A stretch of DNA of 28,191 bases from CAYMUR01 sp964393615 (GTDB lineage: Bacteria; Planctomycetota; Planctomycetia; Pirellulales; Pirellulaceae). The position numbers and the translations under genes are program-made. Of the stretch, positions 16,745 to 25,814 are shown piece after piece; positions within the stretch are counted from its first letter, which is position 1, and every line of letters starts with the position of its first letter. Location: contig CAYMUR010000068.1 of NCBI GenBank assembly GCA_964393615.1, positions 1-28,191 of the forward strand, in the 5' to 3' direction. The notes under the pieces were generated by a model, which had not been told where the DNA came from, did not search any database, and saw nothing but the letters and a program-made list of their open reading frames with translations.

Positions 16745-17323
16745 ATGCGTCAACTGAGCAAAATCCTGGTGGCTCACCGACAAGAAGCCGTCATCATAAC
16801 TTTGTGCGTCGCTGGTTTGTCCACGGCATTGACAATAGCAAAGTTTGCACCAGGCGATGAGCCCTCTACGGCAAAGTCTGGTAAACAACAGGACAAAAAA
16901 ATCATGCCCGTTCTCAAGTCGATTGCAGAATGGCGTAAACAGCTTACGCCTCAACAATTTCATGTCACACGAAAAAGTGGCACGGAACGAGCTTTTACAG
17001 GAGAGTACTGGAACAACAAGGCCAATGGAACTTATCTCTGCGTTTGTTGTAATTTATCGCTCTTCGACTCAAAAACAAAATACAAATCGGGAACTGGTTG
17101 GCCTAGTTTCTGGAAACCAATTCGGCCAAACCATGTTGCTGAACACGAGGATCGTTCGTTCTTCTCGGTTCGAACTGAAATTCGCTGCAAACGATGTGAC
17201 GCACACCTGGGCCATGTGTTTGATGACGGACCTGAGCCCACGGGTTTACGTTATTGCATGAACTCAGCCGCCCTATCATTTCAACCACGCAAAAAGCCCA
17301 GTCGTCAACGTTCACCGAAGTAA
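16745..17323 (+). CDS. msrB: membrane-anchored peptide-methionine (R)-S-oxide reductase MsrB
   Basis: A 192-residue protein reducing methionine-R-sulfoxide in oxidised proteins. An N-terminal membrane helix or uncleaved signal (~14-34, EAVIITLCVAGLSTALTIA) puts the catalytic domain outside the cytoplasmic membrane. The MsrB fold follows: W63RKQLTPQQFHVTRKSGTERAFTGEYWNNK, zinc ligands C99/C102 and C148/C151, YKSGTGWPSFW (113-123), HLGHVFDDGP, and the catalytic Cys C171 in GLRYCMNSAAL. All key residues are present. ATAGGAGAAAC just upstream of ATG 16745 is a strong ribosome site. It is divergent from the exported cytochrome gene; repair of exported, oxidation-prone proteins is a reasonable inferred link. 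Electron donor unknown; no MsrA domain is fused. Confidence 0.93.
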   Translation: MRQLSKILVAHRQEAVIITLCVAGLSTALTIAKFAPGDEPSTAKSGKQQDKKIMPVLKSIAEWRKQLTPQQFHVTRKSGTERAFTGEYWNNKANGTYLCVCCNLSLFDSKTKYKSGTGWPSFWKPIRPNHVAEHEDRSFFSVRTEIRCKRCDAHLGHVFDDGPEPTGLRYCMNSAALSFQPRKKPSRQRSPK

Positions 17324-17636
17324 GACTCACCTAAATGTACAGCTTTCAACTTTACATTCCGAGATCATAACCGATCGACGGCATATGTTCGTTTGACTGG
17401 AAAAATGGTAAAAACTTGTCACCCCTGCAACGTGGCCCATTTGAAACAGTTCACAACGCAGAAATAAAGGTACACCGTTAACGACACATAAAAACATCAA
17501 TCCCTGGAAACTACATTAACGTCTGTATGTACTGGTTATCGCTACATGTTTCCGGTACGTATTTTGGATAGGTAGATCCTCGCCAGGCAATACGCCTCGG
17601 AGAATTACTACATCTCTCGACCGTAAGAGTCGGATA
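17324..17636. other. intergenic spacer upstream of the signalling block
   Basis: No gene, RNA or repeat recognised. A short GC-rich element with CCTCG...GCCTCGG (about 17577-17600) lies just ahead of the histidine kinase gene and could be part of a leader or promoter; nothing firmer can be said. Confidence 0.4.
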
Positions 17637-19238
17637 ATGAGCACACCGTCCCTGCAAGTCCTCCTGATAGGTGGCAGCAAAAGCGATGCACGAACGATGT
17701 GCGAGCTTCTCTGCGTATCTCGTACCATCCATTTCAGCATGGAATGGGCGGAATCTTTCGCCACCGGAATCACCCGACTGCAAAAGGATGATATTGACGT
17801 TGTGATCCTTCATCTCAGATCCACTAACAAGGAAACCGTGTCGACCGTCCAACAAATTCGAGATGCCAAACCCACAATACCAGTCGTTGTACTGAGCGAG
17901 GTCGCCGATGAAGAATTAGCGGTCAAAGCGGTCAAGGCAGGAGCCCAGGATTATCTTGTCAAAGGAGAATTTGATCTCAGTCTCATCGAACGTGCACTAC
18001 GTTACGCTGTCGAACGTCAACAGACTCAGAATGCACTCGCTGTACAGCAGGCAAAACTTGACGATTCTGAAATAACAATACGTGAACAAACACAGGTTCT
18101 TCAATCGATTTTACATAATCTTTCCGACGGGGTCGTTGTCGCTAACAAAGAAGGAAAATTTCTTCTGTTCAACCCGGCAGCCGAACGAATGGTTGGAAAG
18201 GGTGAAGCCGATGTAACACCAAACAATTGGTCCCAACATTATCAGCTGTATCTTGCGGACAAAATCACCCCTTTTCCAACACACAAACTCCCTTTGGTCC
18301 GAGCCATGGGAGGCGAAAACTTTATGGACGAGGAGGTAATCGCTCGTCATCCCGATGGCAAAATGATAACGCTTAGCGTCAACGGGACACCTCTCACTGG
18401 TCCCCAAGGCCAAATTAATGGCGGCGTCGTAGTCTTTCGTGACATGACAGAATCCAAAACAGCTAATCGAGAAATTCGACGATTGAATACCGAATTAGAG
18501 AAACGTGTCCAGGAACGCACTCACGAATTGGCCACGATGAATAACGAATTAGAAACTTTTTGTTACTCGGTTTCTCACGATTTACGACGACCACTTCGTC
18601 ATCTCGACGGTTACAGTTTAACACTGCTCGAAGAATATCGAGAAGTTCTCGACGAGCAAGGAGTCGAATTTCTCACAAATGTCCGCGCAGCAGCCCAACA
18701 AATGGGGGAATTGATCGATGCCCTGCTAGACATGAGCCGAACGTCGCGTAGCCAAATTCAGCGAAAACGTTTCAACTTGAGTAAAATAGTCCAGAGACTT
18801 GCCGAGGAACTAGAACAGCGCCATCCTCAACGCCAAGCACGGTTCACAATTTCCGACGGTATGGTGGTGAAAGGGGATCCCGATTTGTTGACAGCTGTCA
18901 TGGCAAACCTCATCGATAATGCATGGAAATTTACATCTCACACCACCAATGCACAAATTCAGTTTGGTAACTTACAGCAATCGGGACAAACTATTTATTA
19001 CTTGAAAGACAACGGCATCGGTTTTGACACAAAATTCGCGGCCAATCTTTTCAAGCCATTTCAGCGGCTTCACAATGTGCAAGATTTTGATGGTCACGGC
19101 ATAGGGTTAGCGACGGTCGAACGTATTATATCTCGACATGGAGGTCAGGTGTGGGCCGAAAGCCGTCCGAATGAGGGTGCAACCTTTTTCTTCACACTCG
19201 GTGATCAGGACGAGGCATCCGAACACAATGAAACCTAA
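17637..19238 (+). CDS. hybrid histidine kinase: degenerate receiver-PAS-HisKA-HATPase
   Basis: A 533-residue cytoplasmic kinase without membrane helices. Residues 6-125 have the receiver fold (VVVLSE, AGAQDYLVK, K109) but the phosphoacceptor position is H59 in VVILHL and the acidic pocket is IGGSKSD, so it cannot be phosphorylated in the usual way. A PAS domain (~150-275, SILHNLSDGVVVANKEGKFLLFNPAAERM) precedes a coiled-coil (EIRRLNTELEKRVQERTHEL) and a HisKA domain with H314 (SVSHDLRRPLRHLDGYS). The HATPase has N-, G1- and G2-boxes (NLIDNAWKF, DNGIGF, GHGIGLATV). This kinase core resembles bacteriophytochrome-type kinases that pair with Rcp1-like regulators, and such a regulator follows 12 bases downstream, so the two form an operon. 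The PAS ligand is unknown. Confidence 0.9.
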   Translation: MSTPSLQVLLIGGSKSDARTMCELLCVSRTIHFSMEWAESFATGITRLQKDDIDVVILHLRSTNKETVSTVQQIRDAKPTIPVVVLSEVADEELAVKAVKAGAQDYLVKGEFDLSLIERALRYAVERQQTQNALAVQQAKLDDSEITIREQTQVLQSILHNLSDGVVVANKEGKFLLFNPAAERMVGKGEADVTPNNWSQHYQLYLADKITPFPTHKLPLVRAMGGENFMDEEVIARHPDGKMITLSVNGTPLTGPQGQINGGVVVFRDMTESKTANREIRRLNTELEKRVQERTHELATMNNELETFCYSVSHDLRRPLRHLDGYSLTLLEEYREVLDEQGVEFLTNVRAAAQQMGELIDALLDMSRTSRSQIQRKRFNLSKIVQRLAEELEQRHPQRQARFTISDGMVVKGDPDLLTAVMANLIDNAWKFTSHTTNAQIQFGNLQQSGQTIYYLKDNGIGFDTKFAANLFKPFQRLHNVQDFDGHGIGLATVERIISRHGGQVWAESRPNEGATFFFTLGDQDEASEHNET

Positions 19239-19250
19239 AGGGAACAGGTA

Positions 19251-19715
19251 ATGGGTAAAAAACTGATCGTTCTCGTCGAAGATGACCCTCGCGACTGTGA
19301 TTTAACCTCTCGCGCCCTGCAAAAAACAGGCATTGATTGCCAAGTCGACATCGTTCACGACGGCGCGGAACTCGTGGATTATCTCTTCTGTACCGGTTCC
19401 TATCATCAACAGGAACGCCGACCACAACCACACCTGATTCTACTTGATCTCAAAATGCCCAAGCTGGATGGCCTACAGGTCCTACGCATGCTGCGCCGCG
19501 TGCGAACCAGCGACTACGACATTCCACCGCCAATTGTCGTATTGACGTCATCAGACGAGACGGAGGATATCGAACAGGCATATAGCTTGGGAGCAAACAG
19601 TTACATTCGAAAACCGATTGACTATGCCACCTTTGGATCAACCATCGAACGAATCGCCGGATACTGGCTCAATATCAATCACCCCCCCATCTCACAAGAT
19701 CGTTCTAAAAGATAA
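19251..19715 (+). CDS. Rcp1-like single-domain response regulator
   Basis: A 154-residue stand-alone receiver: acidic pair E10-D11-D12, phosphoacceptor D66 (LILLDLKMPKLDG), T99/S100 and K121 (YIRKPID). The insert GSYHQQERRPQPH before the D66 strand and the DGAELVDYLF motif are typical of Rcp1/CheY-like regulators paired with phytochrome-family kinases. AGGGAACAGG precedes ATG 19251. It is the probable phosphate acceptor of the kinase encoded directly upstream. No output domain is attached, so its target is a protein partner. It ends 18 bases before the stop of the convergent regulator gene. Confidence 0.92.
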   Translation: MGKKLIVLVEDDPRDCDLTSRALQKTGIDCQVDIVHDGAELVDYLFCTGSYHQQERRPQPHLILLDLKMPKLDGLQVLRMLRRVRTSDYDIPPPIVVLTSSDETEDIEQAYSLGANSYIRKPIDYATFGSTIERIAGYWLNINHPPISQDRSKR

Positions 19716-19722
19716 GAAAATT

Positions 19723-19740
19723 TGTCTGGCCGATCAGACA
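19723..19740. terminator. intergenic hairpin between convergent two-component operons
   Basis: TGTCTG (19723-19728) and CAGACA (19735-19740) form a 6-bp stem with a 6-base loop; a T-rich run (19752-19760) follows on the plus strand and A/T-rich sequence on the minus strand. It includes the stop codon of the minus-strand regulator. It probably serves both transcripts. Confidence 0.45.
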
Positions 19741-20480
19741 TCTGTTTGTTCTTTTTTTTCATTACCGTCCGGCAAAAAACGATAGCCCGCATCACGAATG
19801 GTAAGAAAGTGATGTGGCTTGGCAGAGTTTGGTTCAAAGTATTTGCGTAAGCGACGGATAAACTGGTCCGGTGCGCGCGTGGCGACGCTTCCTGGCATCG
19901 ACCACACATTCTCCAGTAATTCGGACCGCGGAATTACTCGAGTCGGATTCTCACAAAAATAATGCAGTAATTTCATCTCCAGACTGGTCAATCGAATCGG
20001 CTTGTGTCGAACAGTTACCTGGTGCGTCTGGAAATCCACCACCACTTCACCAAAGGTGTACGTTCCGAGTTCCTGATCACGGCTTACCGTCTGCGCTCTT
20101 CCAGAAGCAAAGGTCAGTAGGTTCTTGACTCGGCTTAACAGTTCATCCAATTCAAACGGTTTCGTTAAATATTGATTCGCACCAACATCAAATCCCCGTG
20201 AACGATCCTCTGGTAAAGTCCTTGCACTGAGCATCAAAATCGGGACATCACGGCCGGCACCACGCAAGGCATCACACACGGAATAGCCACTCATTCCGGG
20301 CAACATTAGATCCAGAATTACTAAATCTACTTTTTCCTGAGAATCCTCAAACATCTTTAATGCACTGGTACCATTACCAACGGTGGTAGTCCGAAAACCT
20401 TCGGCCTCCAAGTTGAATTTGATGCCCTTGGCCAGGTGCTCTTCGTCTTCGACAACGAGTATATGGCTACTTTCACTCAT
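19734..20480 (-). CDS. OmpR/PhoB-family response regulator
   Basis: A 248-residue transcription regulator. Receiver (1-120): E11-D12, phosphoacceptor D57 (LVILDLMLPGMSG), S85, K107 (QYLTKPFE). The winged-helix effector domain (~140-238) contains LTSLEMKLLHYFCENPTRVIPRSELLENVW and the recognition/wing segment FIRRLRKYFEP...FLTIRDAGYRFL. It should bind direct-repeat DNA sites when phosphorylated. The partner kinase lies upstream with a 4-base ATGA overlap (20477-20480), so the two are co-translated. The target genes are unknown; the glycosyltransferase upstream in the same direction could share the transcript. Confidence 0.94.
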   Translation of the reverse strand: MSESSHILVVEDEEHLAKGIKFNLEAEGFRTTTVGNGTSALKMFEDSQEKVDLVILDLMLPGMSGYSVCDALRGAGRDVPILMLSARTLPEDRSRGFDVGANQYLTKPFELDELLSRVKNLLTFASGRAQTVSRDQELGTYTFGEVVVDFQTHQVTVRHKPIRLTSLEMKLLHYFCENPTRVIPRSELLENVWSMPGSVATRAPDQFIRRLRKYFEPNSAKPHHFLTIRDAGYRFLPDGNEKKEQTDV

Positions 20481-21562
20481 GATGCCACCGATACCGATTC
20501 TGTAGGACCACTGCCAAATTCTCGCGGCGAGATTGGCTCACTACAGGCATTGCCCTGCAGCCTGACTTCAAATACTGTTCCCTGTCCATTTTCGCCATTT
20601 AACACGAGCACACGGCCGGAAAGTCGTCGTACCAAGGTACGAACAATGTACAATCCGAGTCCGGTTCCCGGCGTCTTCCGTTCCAACTCCAAACCAAGAC
20701 GTTCAAAACGACCGAAAATTTTTCGTCTTAATTTCAATGGGATCCCCTGTCCGTTGTCACGAATGCGAGTGACCGTCTGCTGCCTGACAACATCCAGAGT
20801 CACCGTCACGTGGACCCGAGGGATAGCACCTGCATATTTCACTGCATTGTCCAATAAATTTCGAAAGATCATATCGACATCCATTCGTGTCGCACGTACC
20901 TGGCACGGTACTACTTCAAAACAGATGGTACCGAGAGGAACACGGTAACGCAGACAAACCGATTCAGCACATTCTTGCAATAACTCTGGCAAATTAATAC
21001 TTTCGACATCCTCTTCCAGTCGACGCTTCTCTAACTGTGCAGCATCCAAAAGATGATTAATCAAGTGATCAAGTCGTTCAACATCTTCTAACATATACTG
21101 CCGAAACTCAGCTCGTTCTTGTTCACTAACTCGACGGCGGTCCAATGTCTGCAAATAGAGCTTCAGTGAAGCAATGGGGGATTTCAATTCGTGTGTTACA
21201 CTGGCGATAAAATTCGATTGACGCCGAGTCAAATTGATCGCCTTGATTGACAATACCAGGTAGCAAATCGTTCCTCCCAAAACGAGTACGAGAAAAGTCG
21301 TGCCGACTGACAACAAGGTCCAGTAGAATGGTGCTGATTGGGATTGGGCAGTTGCACTGAAAACAGCCAGTAGCACCCAACCCACCATAAGGGCCACCAA
21401 CAGAACGATCATCACAATCGCTAACGTAATCGGCAAATGAAGAGTGCGACGGGGCGTGATCATATTTGTAGCTAAGTTTGCTAGACGACAAAGGGAGAGC
21501 AAACGGACTGAGCTCTGTTGTTGACGCCGGCCACTTGATGCGACCAAGTCAATCTCTTCCAC
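20477..21562 (-). CDS. membrane sensor histidine kinase
   Basis: Up to 361 residues from GTG 21562; ATG 21463 (residue 34, MITPRRT) is an equally possible start. Two membrane helices (~43-69 and ~81-105) are separated by only ~11 residues, so there is almost no external sensor domain; signal input through the membrane or via a partner is likely. HisKA contains H124 (FIASVTHELKSPIASL), followed by HATPase motifs NLLDNAVKY, RDNGQGIP and GTGLGLYIV. All catalytic elements are present. The stop overlaps the start of the OmpR-type regulator by 4 bases; together they form a standard two-component pair. It starts about 50 bases after the end of the glycosyltransferase gene, so it may be third in that transcript's order. 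Confidence 0.9.
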   Translation of the reverse strand: MEEIDLVASSGRRQQQSSVRLLSLCRLANLATNMITPRRTLHLPITLAIVMIVLLVALMVGWVLLAVFSATAQSQSAPFYWTLLSVGTTFLVLVLGGTICYLVLSIKAINLTRRQSNFIASVTHELKSPIASLKLYLQTLDRRRVSEQERAEFRQYMLEDVERLDHLINHLLDAAQLEKRRLEEDVESINLPELLQECAESVCLRYRVPLGTICFEVVPCQVRATRMDVDMIFRNLLDNAVKYAGAIPRVHVTVTLDVVRQQTVTRIRDNGQGIPLKLRRKIFGRFERLGLELERKTPGTGLGLYIVRTLVRRLSGRVLVLNGENGQGTVFEVRLQGNACSEPISPREFGSGPTESVSVAS

Positions 21563-21613
21563 TTTTCACCTGACTGGAACATGCTTGAGCATAACGCCGT
21601 GGCGCAGGCGTCG

Positions 21614-22951
21614 TCAACGGCGCCCTGTCTCCCCAGACAAATAGTGTTGGTAGACAGACAGCGTCGCCAAAGCCATTGCTCGGGCATGCCGACACTGTTG
21701 CACATTCTGCTGACCACTGCGTCCCAGTTCGGCTCGCAACTCGTTATCTCGCAGTAGCTTTTCCAATTCGCCTGCTAAGCGCTGTGAATCATGCGGCTCA
21801 CATAATCGACCACCGCCAGTGGCAGCTAACAACTCGGGAAAAGCTCCGTGCCGTGGCTGTACGACAGGAACACCGCAAGCCAAGGATTCAAGCACGTAAA
21901 TTCCTTTGGCTTCCTCATAGACAGTGGGAACCGACAACACGTCCAATGATTTCAAAAAAGCGACTTTCTGTTCACGATCCAATACGCCTGCATAAGAAAA
22001 ACAATCACCTGCATTGGCGGTCTGAATTTTTTTTAATTGCGCCTTGTAATAGGCACTATCTGATTCTCCCAACCAGCCCGCTATCTTTAGCTGTAAACTT
22101 TCCAAACCGGGGCGTTGCCGTAACTCCAAAAACGCGTCCACCAATAAGTGCAGCCCCTTCGCATGGCAAAGCCGCGCCAGATAACCAACGGTTAACGGTC
22201 GGCTAGACCGTGTTGGATTTTTGGCAGAAAAATTATCCAGGTTGATTCCCAGCGGTACCACATGCATCTTGTCAGGCGGAATGGTCAGCAACTCGGACAT
22301 TCGCTCCAAGTAAAACTCATTAAACACGATAAAACCATCCACCAGCGGCACTAGGTCTCGTAGTAAACCAAGCACGCGACTGCGATATGGCTCCACCAAG
22401 CCGTCAATAAATAAGTCGTCTCCTTGCAGCGTGACCAGAATGGGAATCCCAAGCGCCTGTTTCAATGTCGGTACGCAACCAGCGATCAACAGATTACTAA
22501 GATTGACCAGTTGCGGTCGACGGTCGGTCGTCAGCCAGTTTACAAGCTGTTCCACGGCACGTCGCTGCTCCCCCGCTGTTCCACGCAACATAGAAACCGC
22601 CAAAGGTCCCAGGGTCGCTGCGTCTGTCGAAAGATTTCGCCTTGTAAGCCAGCGCAGTAGCCCTGGCTGATCTAAAACCTGATCCCAACCACGTGGGAGA
22701 AATTTCAGCACCGGAAACCTGTGTCGCAGATAAACGCTGACCCCTCCAAAGAAAACACGGTCAATGCTGACGTCTTCCTCATCTGTACGAATCGGCGTAT
22801 ACGTCGGAATGAGTTGAATGTCGACACCATATTCTTGTAGCGCAGCCGCCAGTGTGTTGTCTCGCAAGCAACTCCCGCAATACATGCCACCAGCCCCAGA
22901 AGCAAGATAAGCAATGCACGGAGCGGAAACGGACATCAGCGATCTGTTCAC
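21614..22951 (-). CDS. GT4-type glycosyltransferase
   Basis: A 445-residue GT-B glycosyltransferase. The N-terminal domain begins YLASGAGGMYCGSCLRDNTL (residues ~15-34), the Gly loop of a planctomycete/cyanobacterial GT4 subfamily with two conserved Cys, and includes VFFGGVSVYL. The C-terminal domain has VGYLARLCHAKGLHLLVDAF and the nucleotide-sugar site EAKGIYVLESLACGVPVVQP (family E-x7-E motif). No signal or membrane helix; it acts in the cytoplasm or at the inner leaflet, transferring a sugar from an NDP-sugar to an unknown acceptor (glycolipid, polysaccharide or protein). ATG 22951 or 22936 could start it. The two-component genes follow on the same strand. Confidence 0.9.
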   Translation of the reverse strand: MNRSLMSVSAPCIAYLASGAGGMYCGSCLRDNTLAAALQEYGVDIQLIPTYTPIRTDEEDVSIDRVFFGGVSVYLRHRFPVLKFLPRGWDQVLDQPGLLRWLTRRNLSTDAATLGPLAVSMLRGTAGEQRRAVEQLVNWLTTDRRPQLVNLSNLLIAGCVPTLKQALGIPILVTLQGDDLFIDGLVEPYRSRVLGLLRDLVPLVDGFIVFNEFYLERMSELLTIPPDKMHVVPLGINLDNFSAKNPTRSSRPLTVGYLARLCHAKGLHLLVDAFLELRQRPGLESLQLKIAGWLGESDSAYYKAQLKKIQTANAGDCFSYAGVLDREQKVAFLKSLDVLSVPTVYEEAKGIYVLESLACGVPVVQPRHGAFPELLAATGGGRLCEPHDSQRLAGELEKLLRDNELRAELGRSGQQNVQQCRHARAMALATLSVYQHYLSGETGRR

Positions 22952-23218
22952 AGAGAGCAGCCGAGTGATCCACCCGGCAAATTGATGATACCACTTGTCA
23001 TAACTGGAAAGCAGAATGATACAACATCAGACCGCCGCAAAAAACGTCTTCATCGCAATCTTCGCTCAGTATGACAAACACTCATTCGCAAGAAACGATT
23101 TACGGTGTGAAACGACAATGATTATTAACGACAATGATTATTAACGACAATGATTATTAAGTGGCCACCACGTCTCTTGGAAAACATGACTGGCACCCAA
23201 CACCGACCCCATTCCCAG
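22952..23218. other. spacer with triple tandem repeat
   Basis: Between the glycosyltransferase start and tRNA-Arg. Contains the 3 x 16-bp repeat listed below and the presumed promoter region of the minus-strand glycosyltransferase; nothing else recognised. Confidence 0.5.
23112..23159. repeat. 16-bp tandem repeat, three perfect copies
   Basis: ACGACAATGATTATTA repeated three times without mismatch (23112, 23128, 23144). It lies between the glycosyltransferase start and tRNA-Arg; no coding function. Confidence 0.95.
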
Positions 23219-23292
23219 CACGCCCGGTAGGACTCGAACCTACAACCCTCGGTTCCGAAGACCGATGCGCTATCCAATTGCGCCACGGGCGC
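23219..23292 (-). tRNA. tRNA-Arg (anticodon TCG)
   Basis: A full cloverleaf on the minus strand: acceptor GCGCCCG/CGGGCGT (first pair G-T), D arm GCGCAATTGGATAGCGC, anticodon stem TCGGT/ACCGA with loop CTTCGGA (anticodon TCG), variable GGGTT, T arm GTAGG-TTCGAGT-CCTAC, discriminator G. CCA is not encoded. The anticodon reads CGA and possibly other CGN codons. Confidence 0.95.
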
Positions 23293-23294
23293 TC

Positions 23295-23322
23295 AATCCT
23301 TTGTTTACAATCCTTTGTTTAC
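23295..23322. repeat. 14-bp tandem duplication
   Basis: AATCCTTTGTTTAC twice, perfect, starting 3 bases upstream of the tRNA-Arg 5' end, thus in its promoter/leader region. Confidence 0.9.
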
Positions 23323-23375
23323 ACTGTTTCGTAGATTCGTTTGTCTGTCCTGCGGGTACTTGGCACCTGATGACT

Positions 23376-23399
23376 TGAATCCACAACTGAATCCACAAC
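23376..23399. repeat. 12-bp tandem duplication
   Basis: TGAATCCACAAC twice, perfect, about 85 bp upstream of tRNA-Arg. Confidence 0.85.
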
Positions 23400-23782
23400 G
23401 ATGACACCCACCGTGGACGAAGACGGTAGCTGTCTGACAACAACTATTCTCAAAAACGATGCTGTCGCTCGGGTTGTTGCCTTGCCTCCAGTTTACCACA
23501 ATAGCTAGTTTGGCCAAGCCCAAGACGCCCTACAAGAATTTTCCGTTGTGTCCTCCTGCAATGAAACGCTGGTTCAGGACCGAATTGCCTCATTGGCCAA
23601 GGTACTGGGTAACGAACGATCTTTATAAGCTGCCACGGGAAACTGCACGGGAATCGTAGTGTACAGGGTTTCGTCGGGTCCAGCCGGAACCGACAAAGCT
23701 GGACCGACGGTAACACAATGTCCGTACTTCGTGTGGTTTAAGACAAGTATTCAAAACTAATAACCGGTTCCCAGGAAAGAAC

Positions 23783-24673
23783 ATGATTCGATTAAGCCTT
23801 TTTTCAATTAGTTACGCGGGTTTTTGGGGGCAGCACGCTCTGAACTTGTCCGCAATCATCGCCAAGGCCAAGGAGCTTGGCTACGATGGTGTGATGCTCG
23901 CGGGAAAACGTCCTCATTTGTCACCATTGGACGCCACGCCAGATCAAATCACTGCCATCCGACAAGCACTCGAGAAACACAACGTTGCCTGTCATGTCGT
24001 AGCCGCTTACACAGACCTGAGGCCCGCGGCCGCGGCAGAAGTACCGTATTTAGAAATGCAAATCTCCTACGTGGAATCGCTAGCCCATGCCGCAGCGGAA
24101 TTGGGCGCATCCGTGGTGCGCGTATTTGGGGCGTACGAAGCAGACGGACAAAGCCCACACACGATTTGGAGCGGAGCCGTGAAAGCTTTGCAGGAGATGT
24201 GTGACCGCGCCGCAGCACATGGCGTAACAATCGCTGTACAAAATCATCACGATATCGGGGTACACAGCGACATGATGCTCGAATTGCTTAGTGATATCGA
24301 TCGCCCCAATTGCAAAGTCGGTTTTGATGCTTGGGCACCGGCATTATGCGGCGAAAACCTCTACGATGCGGCGAAAAAGATGGCATCCCACACGGCAATT
24401 ACCACCAATGCCGATTATGTTCGCCTGCCGAGGTTTCAATATCAGCCAGCTGTCGTCAACTACCAGCGCGTGCAACCCGACCTGGTGCGAGCGGTAAAGT
24501 TCGGTGACGGCTTCATCGATTTCCCTGCCTTTTTCCGTGGCTTGCTAGAGGGCGGATTCGATGGAATCGCCAACTACGAAATGTGTTCGCCGATTCGCGG
24601 CGGCGGTGCGCTGGAAAACCTCGACACGTATAGCGGGCATTTCGTCAACTGGATGCGGGAAAACGTGTTGTAG
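23783..24673 (+). CDS. sugar phosphate isomerase/epimerase-like TIM barrel
   Basis: A 296-residue protein of the xylose isomerase-like/AP endonuclease 2 superfamily. Seen: start RLSLFSISYAGFWG, KELGYDGVMLAG (strand-helix 2), LGASVVRVFGAY (residues ~108-118), ITIAVQNHHD region (149-157), KVGFDAWAP (178-186) and a final GIANYEMCSP. The position usually held by the metal-binding Glu of strand 5 (ENH in many relatives) is Q153 here (VQNHHD), a variant I recall as common in planctomycete relatives; metal binding may use H155/H156/D157 and D182. The reaction is probably isomerisation or epimerisation of a sugar or inositol derivative, substrate unknown. AGGAAAG precedes ATG 23783. No neighbouring sugar genes; it appears monocistronic. 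Confidence 0.85.
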   Translation: MIRLSLFSISYAGFWGQHALNLSAIIAKAKELGYDGVMLAGKRPHLSPLDATPDQITAIRQALEKHNVACHVVAAYTDLRPAAAAEVPYLEMQISYVESLAHAAAELGASVVRVFGAYEADGQSPHTIWSGAVKALQEMCDRAAAHGVTIAVQNHHDIGVHSDMMLELLSDIDRPNCKVGFDAWAPALCGENLYDAAKKMASHTAITTNADYVRLPRFQYQPAVVNYQRVQPDLVRAVKFGDGFIDFPAFFRGLLEGGFDGIANYEMCSPIRGGGALENLDTYSGHFVNWMRENVL

Positions 24674-25127
24674 TACGACCGCTCCTGCGCTTCGGTAAAC
24701 AAGGGTTTTGAAACTGTCTGGGGGGCATTGGGATGATCCGCAAAGCCATTGCCAAACCGGACACATAACAGCTATCTTCTTGATGCCAGCGTCTCCCTAC
24801 GAGTGGTAAAATACAATTTTTTAAAAGAACCAACAACAAGCGACCTGCTCATGAACGTCGCCAGCGCCATGGACCGCTTTCCCACAAATTGCCGGAGAAC
24901 AGCACTTTCGATGGGTCCGATACAGGACAAACGCGTGTCCTGGCAGATTTACAAGTTAAAACAGGCACTGGATTTGAACAAAACGGGGGTGAAACGGATG
25001 CCCCCAATGAGTAAGATTAAGGTAGCAGGTGGCAAACAACAAACGGTTCAGTGACGAGGCACGGCCAGCGTGCTACCAACACGGCCATTTAGCTCTCCAC
25101 AGTCTACTGTCCAGGTTCACGCATTTT
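24674..25127. other. 454-bp spacer, no gene recognised
   Basis: A frame at 24749-25054 has no ribosome site or family match, and the FHA frame extends back to 25029 without homology. No repeats or RNA seen. Confidence 0.45.
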
Positions 25128-25814
25128 ATGACTAAGATCACGTTACGTCTGTTGGACGGTGCCGATCGCGGTCGCATCTTTGAGGGTCTTGAAACCCCGG
25201 TTACGATCGGACGCGAAGAGGGGAACACGATTCAATTAAACGACGAACGAGTCAGCCGTTGTCACATCAAAATCCAGGAAGACAACGAAAAAGTAGTGCT
25301 GACTGATTTGGAAAGTACCAACGGCACAAAAATCAACGGAGAGGACAGCCAGATTCGCATTCTGCGTTACGGCGATCTGGTTACCGTCGGTCGATCCGTG
25401 ATCCTGTTCGGTTCACGCCATGAAATTGCCGATCGTCTGGCCCACATCCGCAAGAACGGCTTTACCCAAAAATCAACGTTTAATAACAATTACGTGGCAT
25501 CACTTGCTGAACAACAAGGAGACCCACTGGATTTCGAATTAAATTGGTCGGATGATCCCGAGTTACAAGCGACGCTGCACCTATTGGAACCACCTGAACT
25601 ACCTGAACGTCTCTCACCGGCGCAAGCGGCTCAATTAGCAGAAATGCTGGAATATTTACATATTCGATTGCGAAAAGTTGTCGCGGCAGCCCGATTGGAC
25701 GAACCGGAAGAAAACGTCACCCTGAGCTATCGGCCATGGCAAGATCTGATTGATTTTCAGACACGTATAGCCAGTTACTTGCGGTTGATTGGCGACCCTC
25801 ACAAAGACGAATGA
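25128..25814 (+). CDS. FHA-domain protein
   Basis: A 228-residue cytoplasmic protein. Residues ~3-100 are a forkhead-associated domain that binds phosphothreonine peptides: V25TIGRE (R29), RVSRCHIKI (S43, H46), LTDLESTNGTKING (N65 and the NG turn) and GDLVTVG. The remaining ~120 residues are helical and unknown (PPELPERLSPAQAAQLAEMLEYL...), possibly a partner-binding domain. ATG 25128 begins the family pattern (MTKITLRLLDGADRGR); the upstream extension to 25029 lacks homology. FHA proteins are usual readers of Hanks-type kinases such as the one at 5094, but no direct link is shown. Monocistronic. Confidence 0.9.
   Translation: MTKITLRLLDGADRGRIFEGLETPVTIGREEGNTIQLNDERVSRCHIKIQEDNEKVVLTDLESTNGTKINGEDSQIRILRYGDLVTVGRSVILFGSRHEIADRLAHIRKNGFTQKSTFNNNYVASLAEQQGDPLDFELNWSDDPELQATLHLLEPPELPERLSPAQAAQLAEMLEYLHIRLRKVVAAARLDEPEENVTLSYRPWQDLIDFQTRIASYLRLIGDPHKDE

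Larger units (their letters stand above)
23293..23782. other. 490-bp spacer with short tandem duplications
   Basis: Non-coding by all signs. It holds two perfect tandem duplications (14 bp and 12 bp) directly upstream of tRNA-Arg, and presumably the tRNA and isomerase promoters. The frame at 23459-23659 has no family match. Confidence 0.5.

Noticed and set aside
17577..17636. Riboswitch or leader RNA before the histidine kinase
   Set aside because: Only a short GC-rich inverted motif; it does not match any riboswitch core I know.
24749..25054. 101-residue frame between isomerase and FHA genes
   Set aside because: No ribosome site and no recognisable domain; composition looks like spacer.
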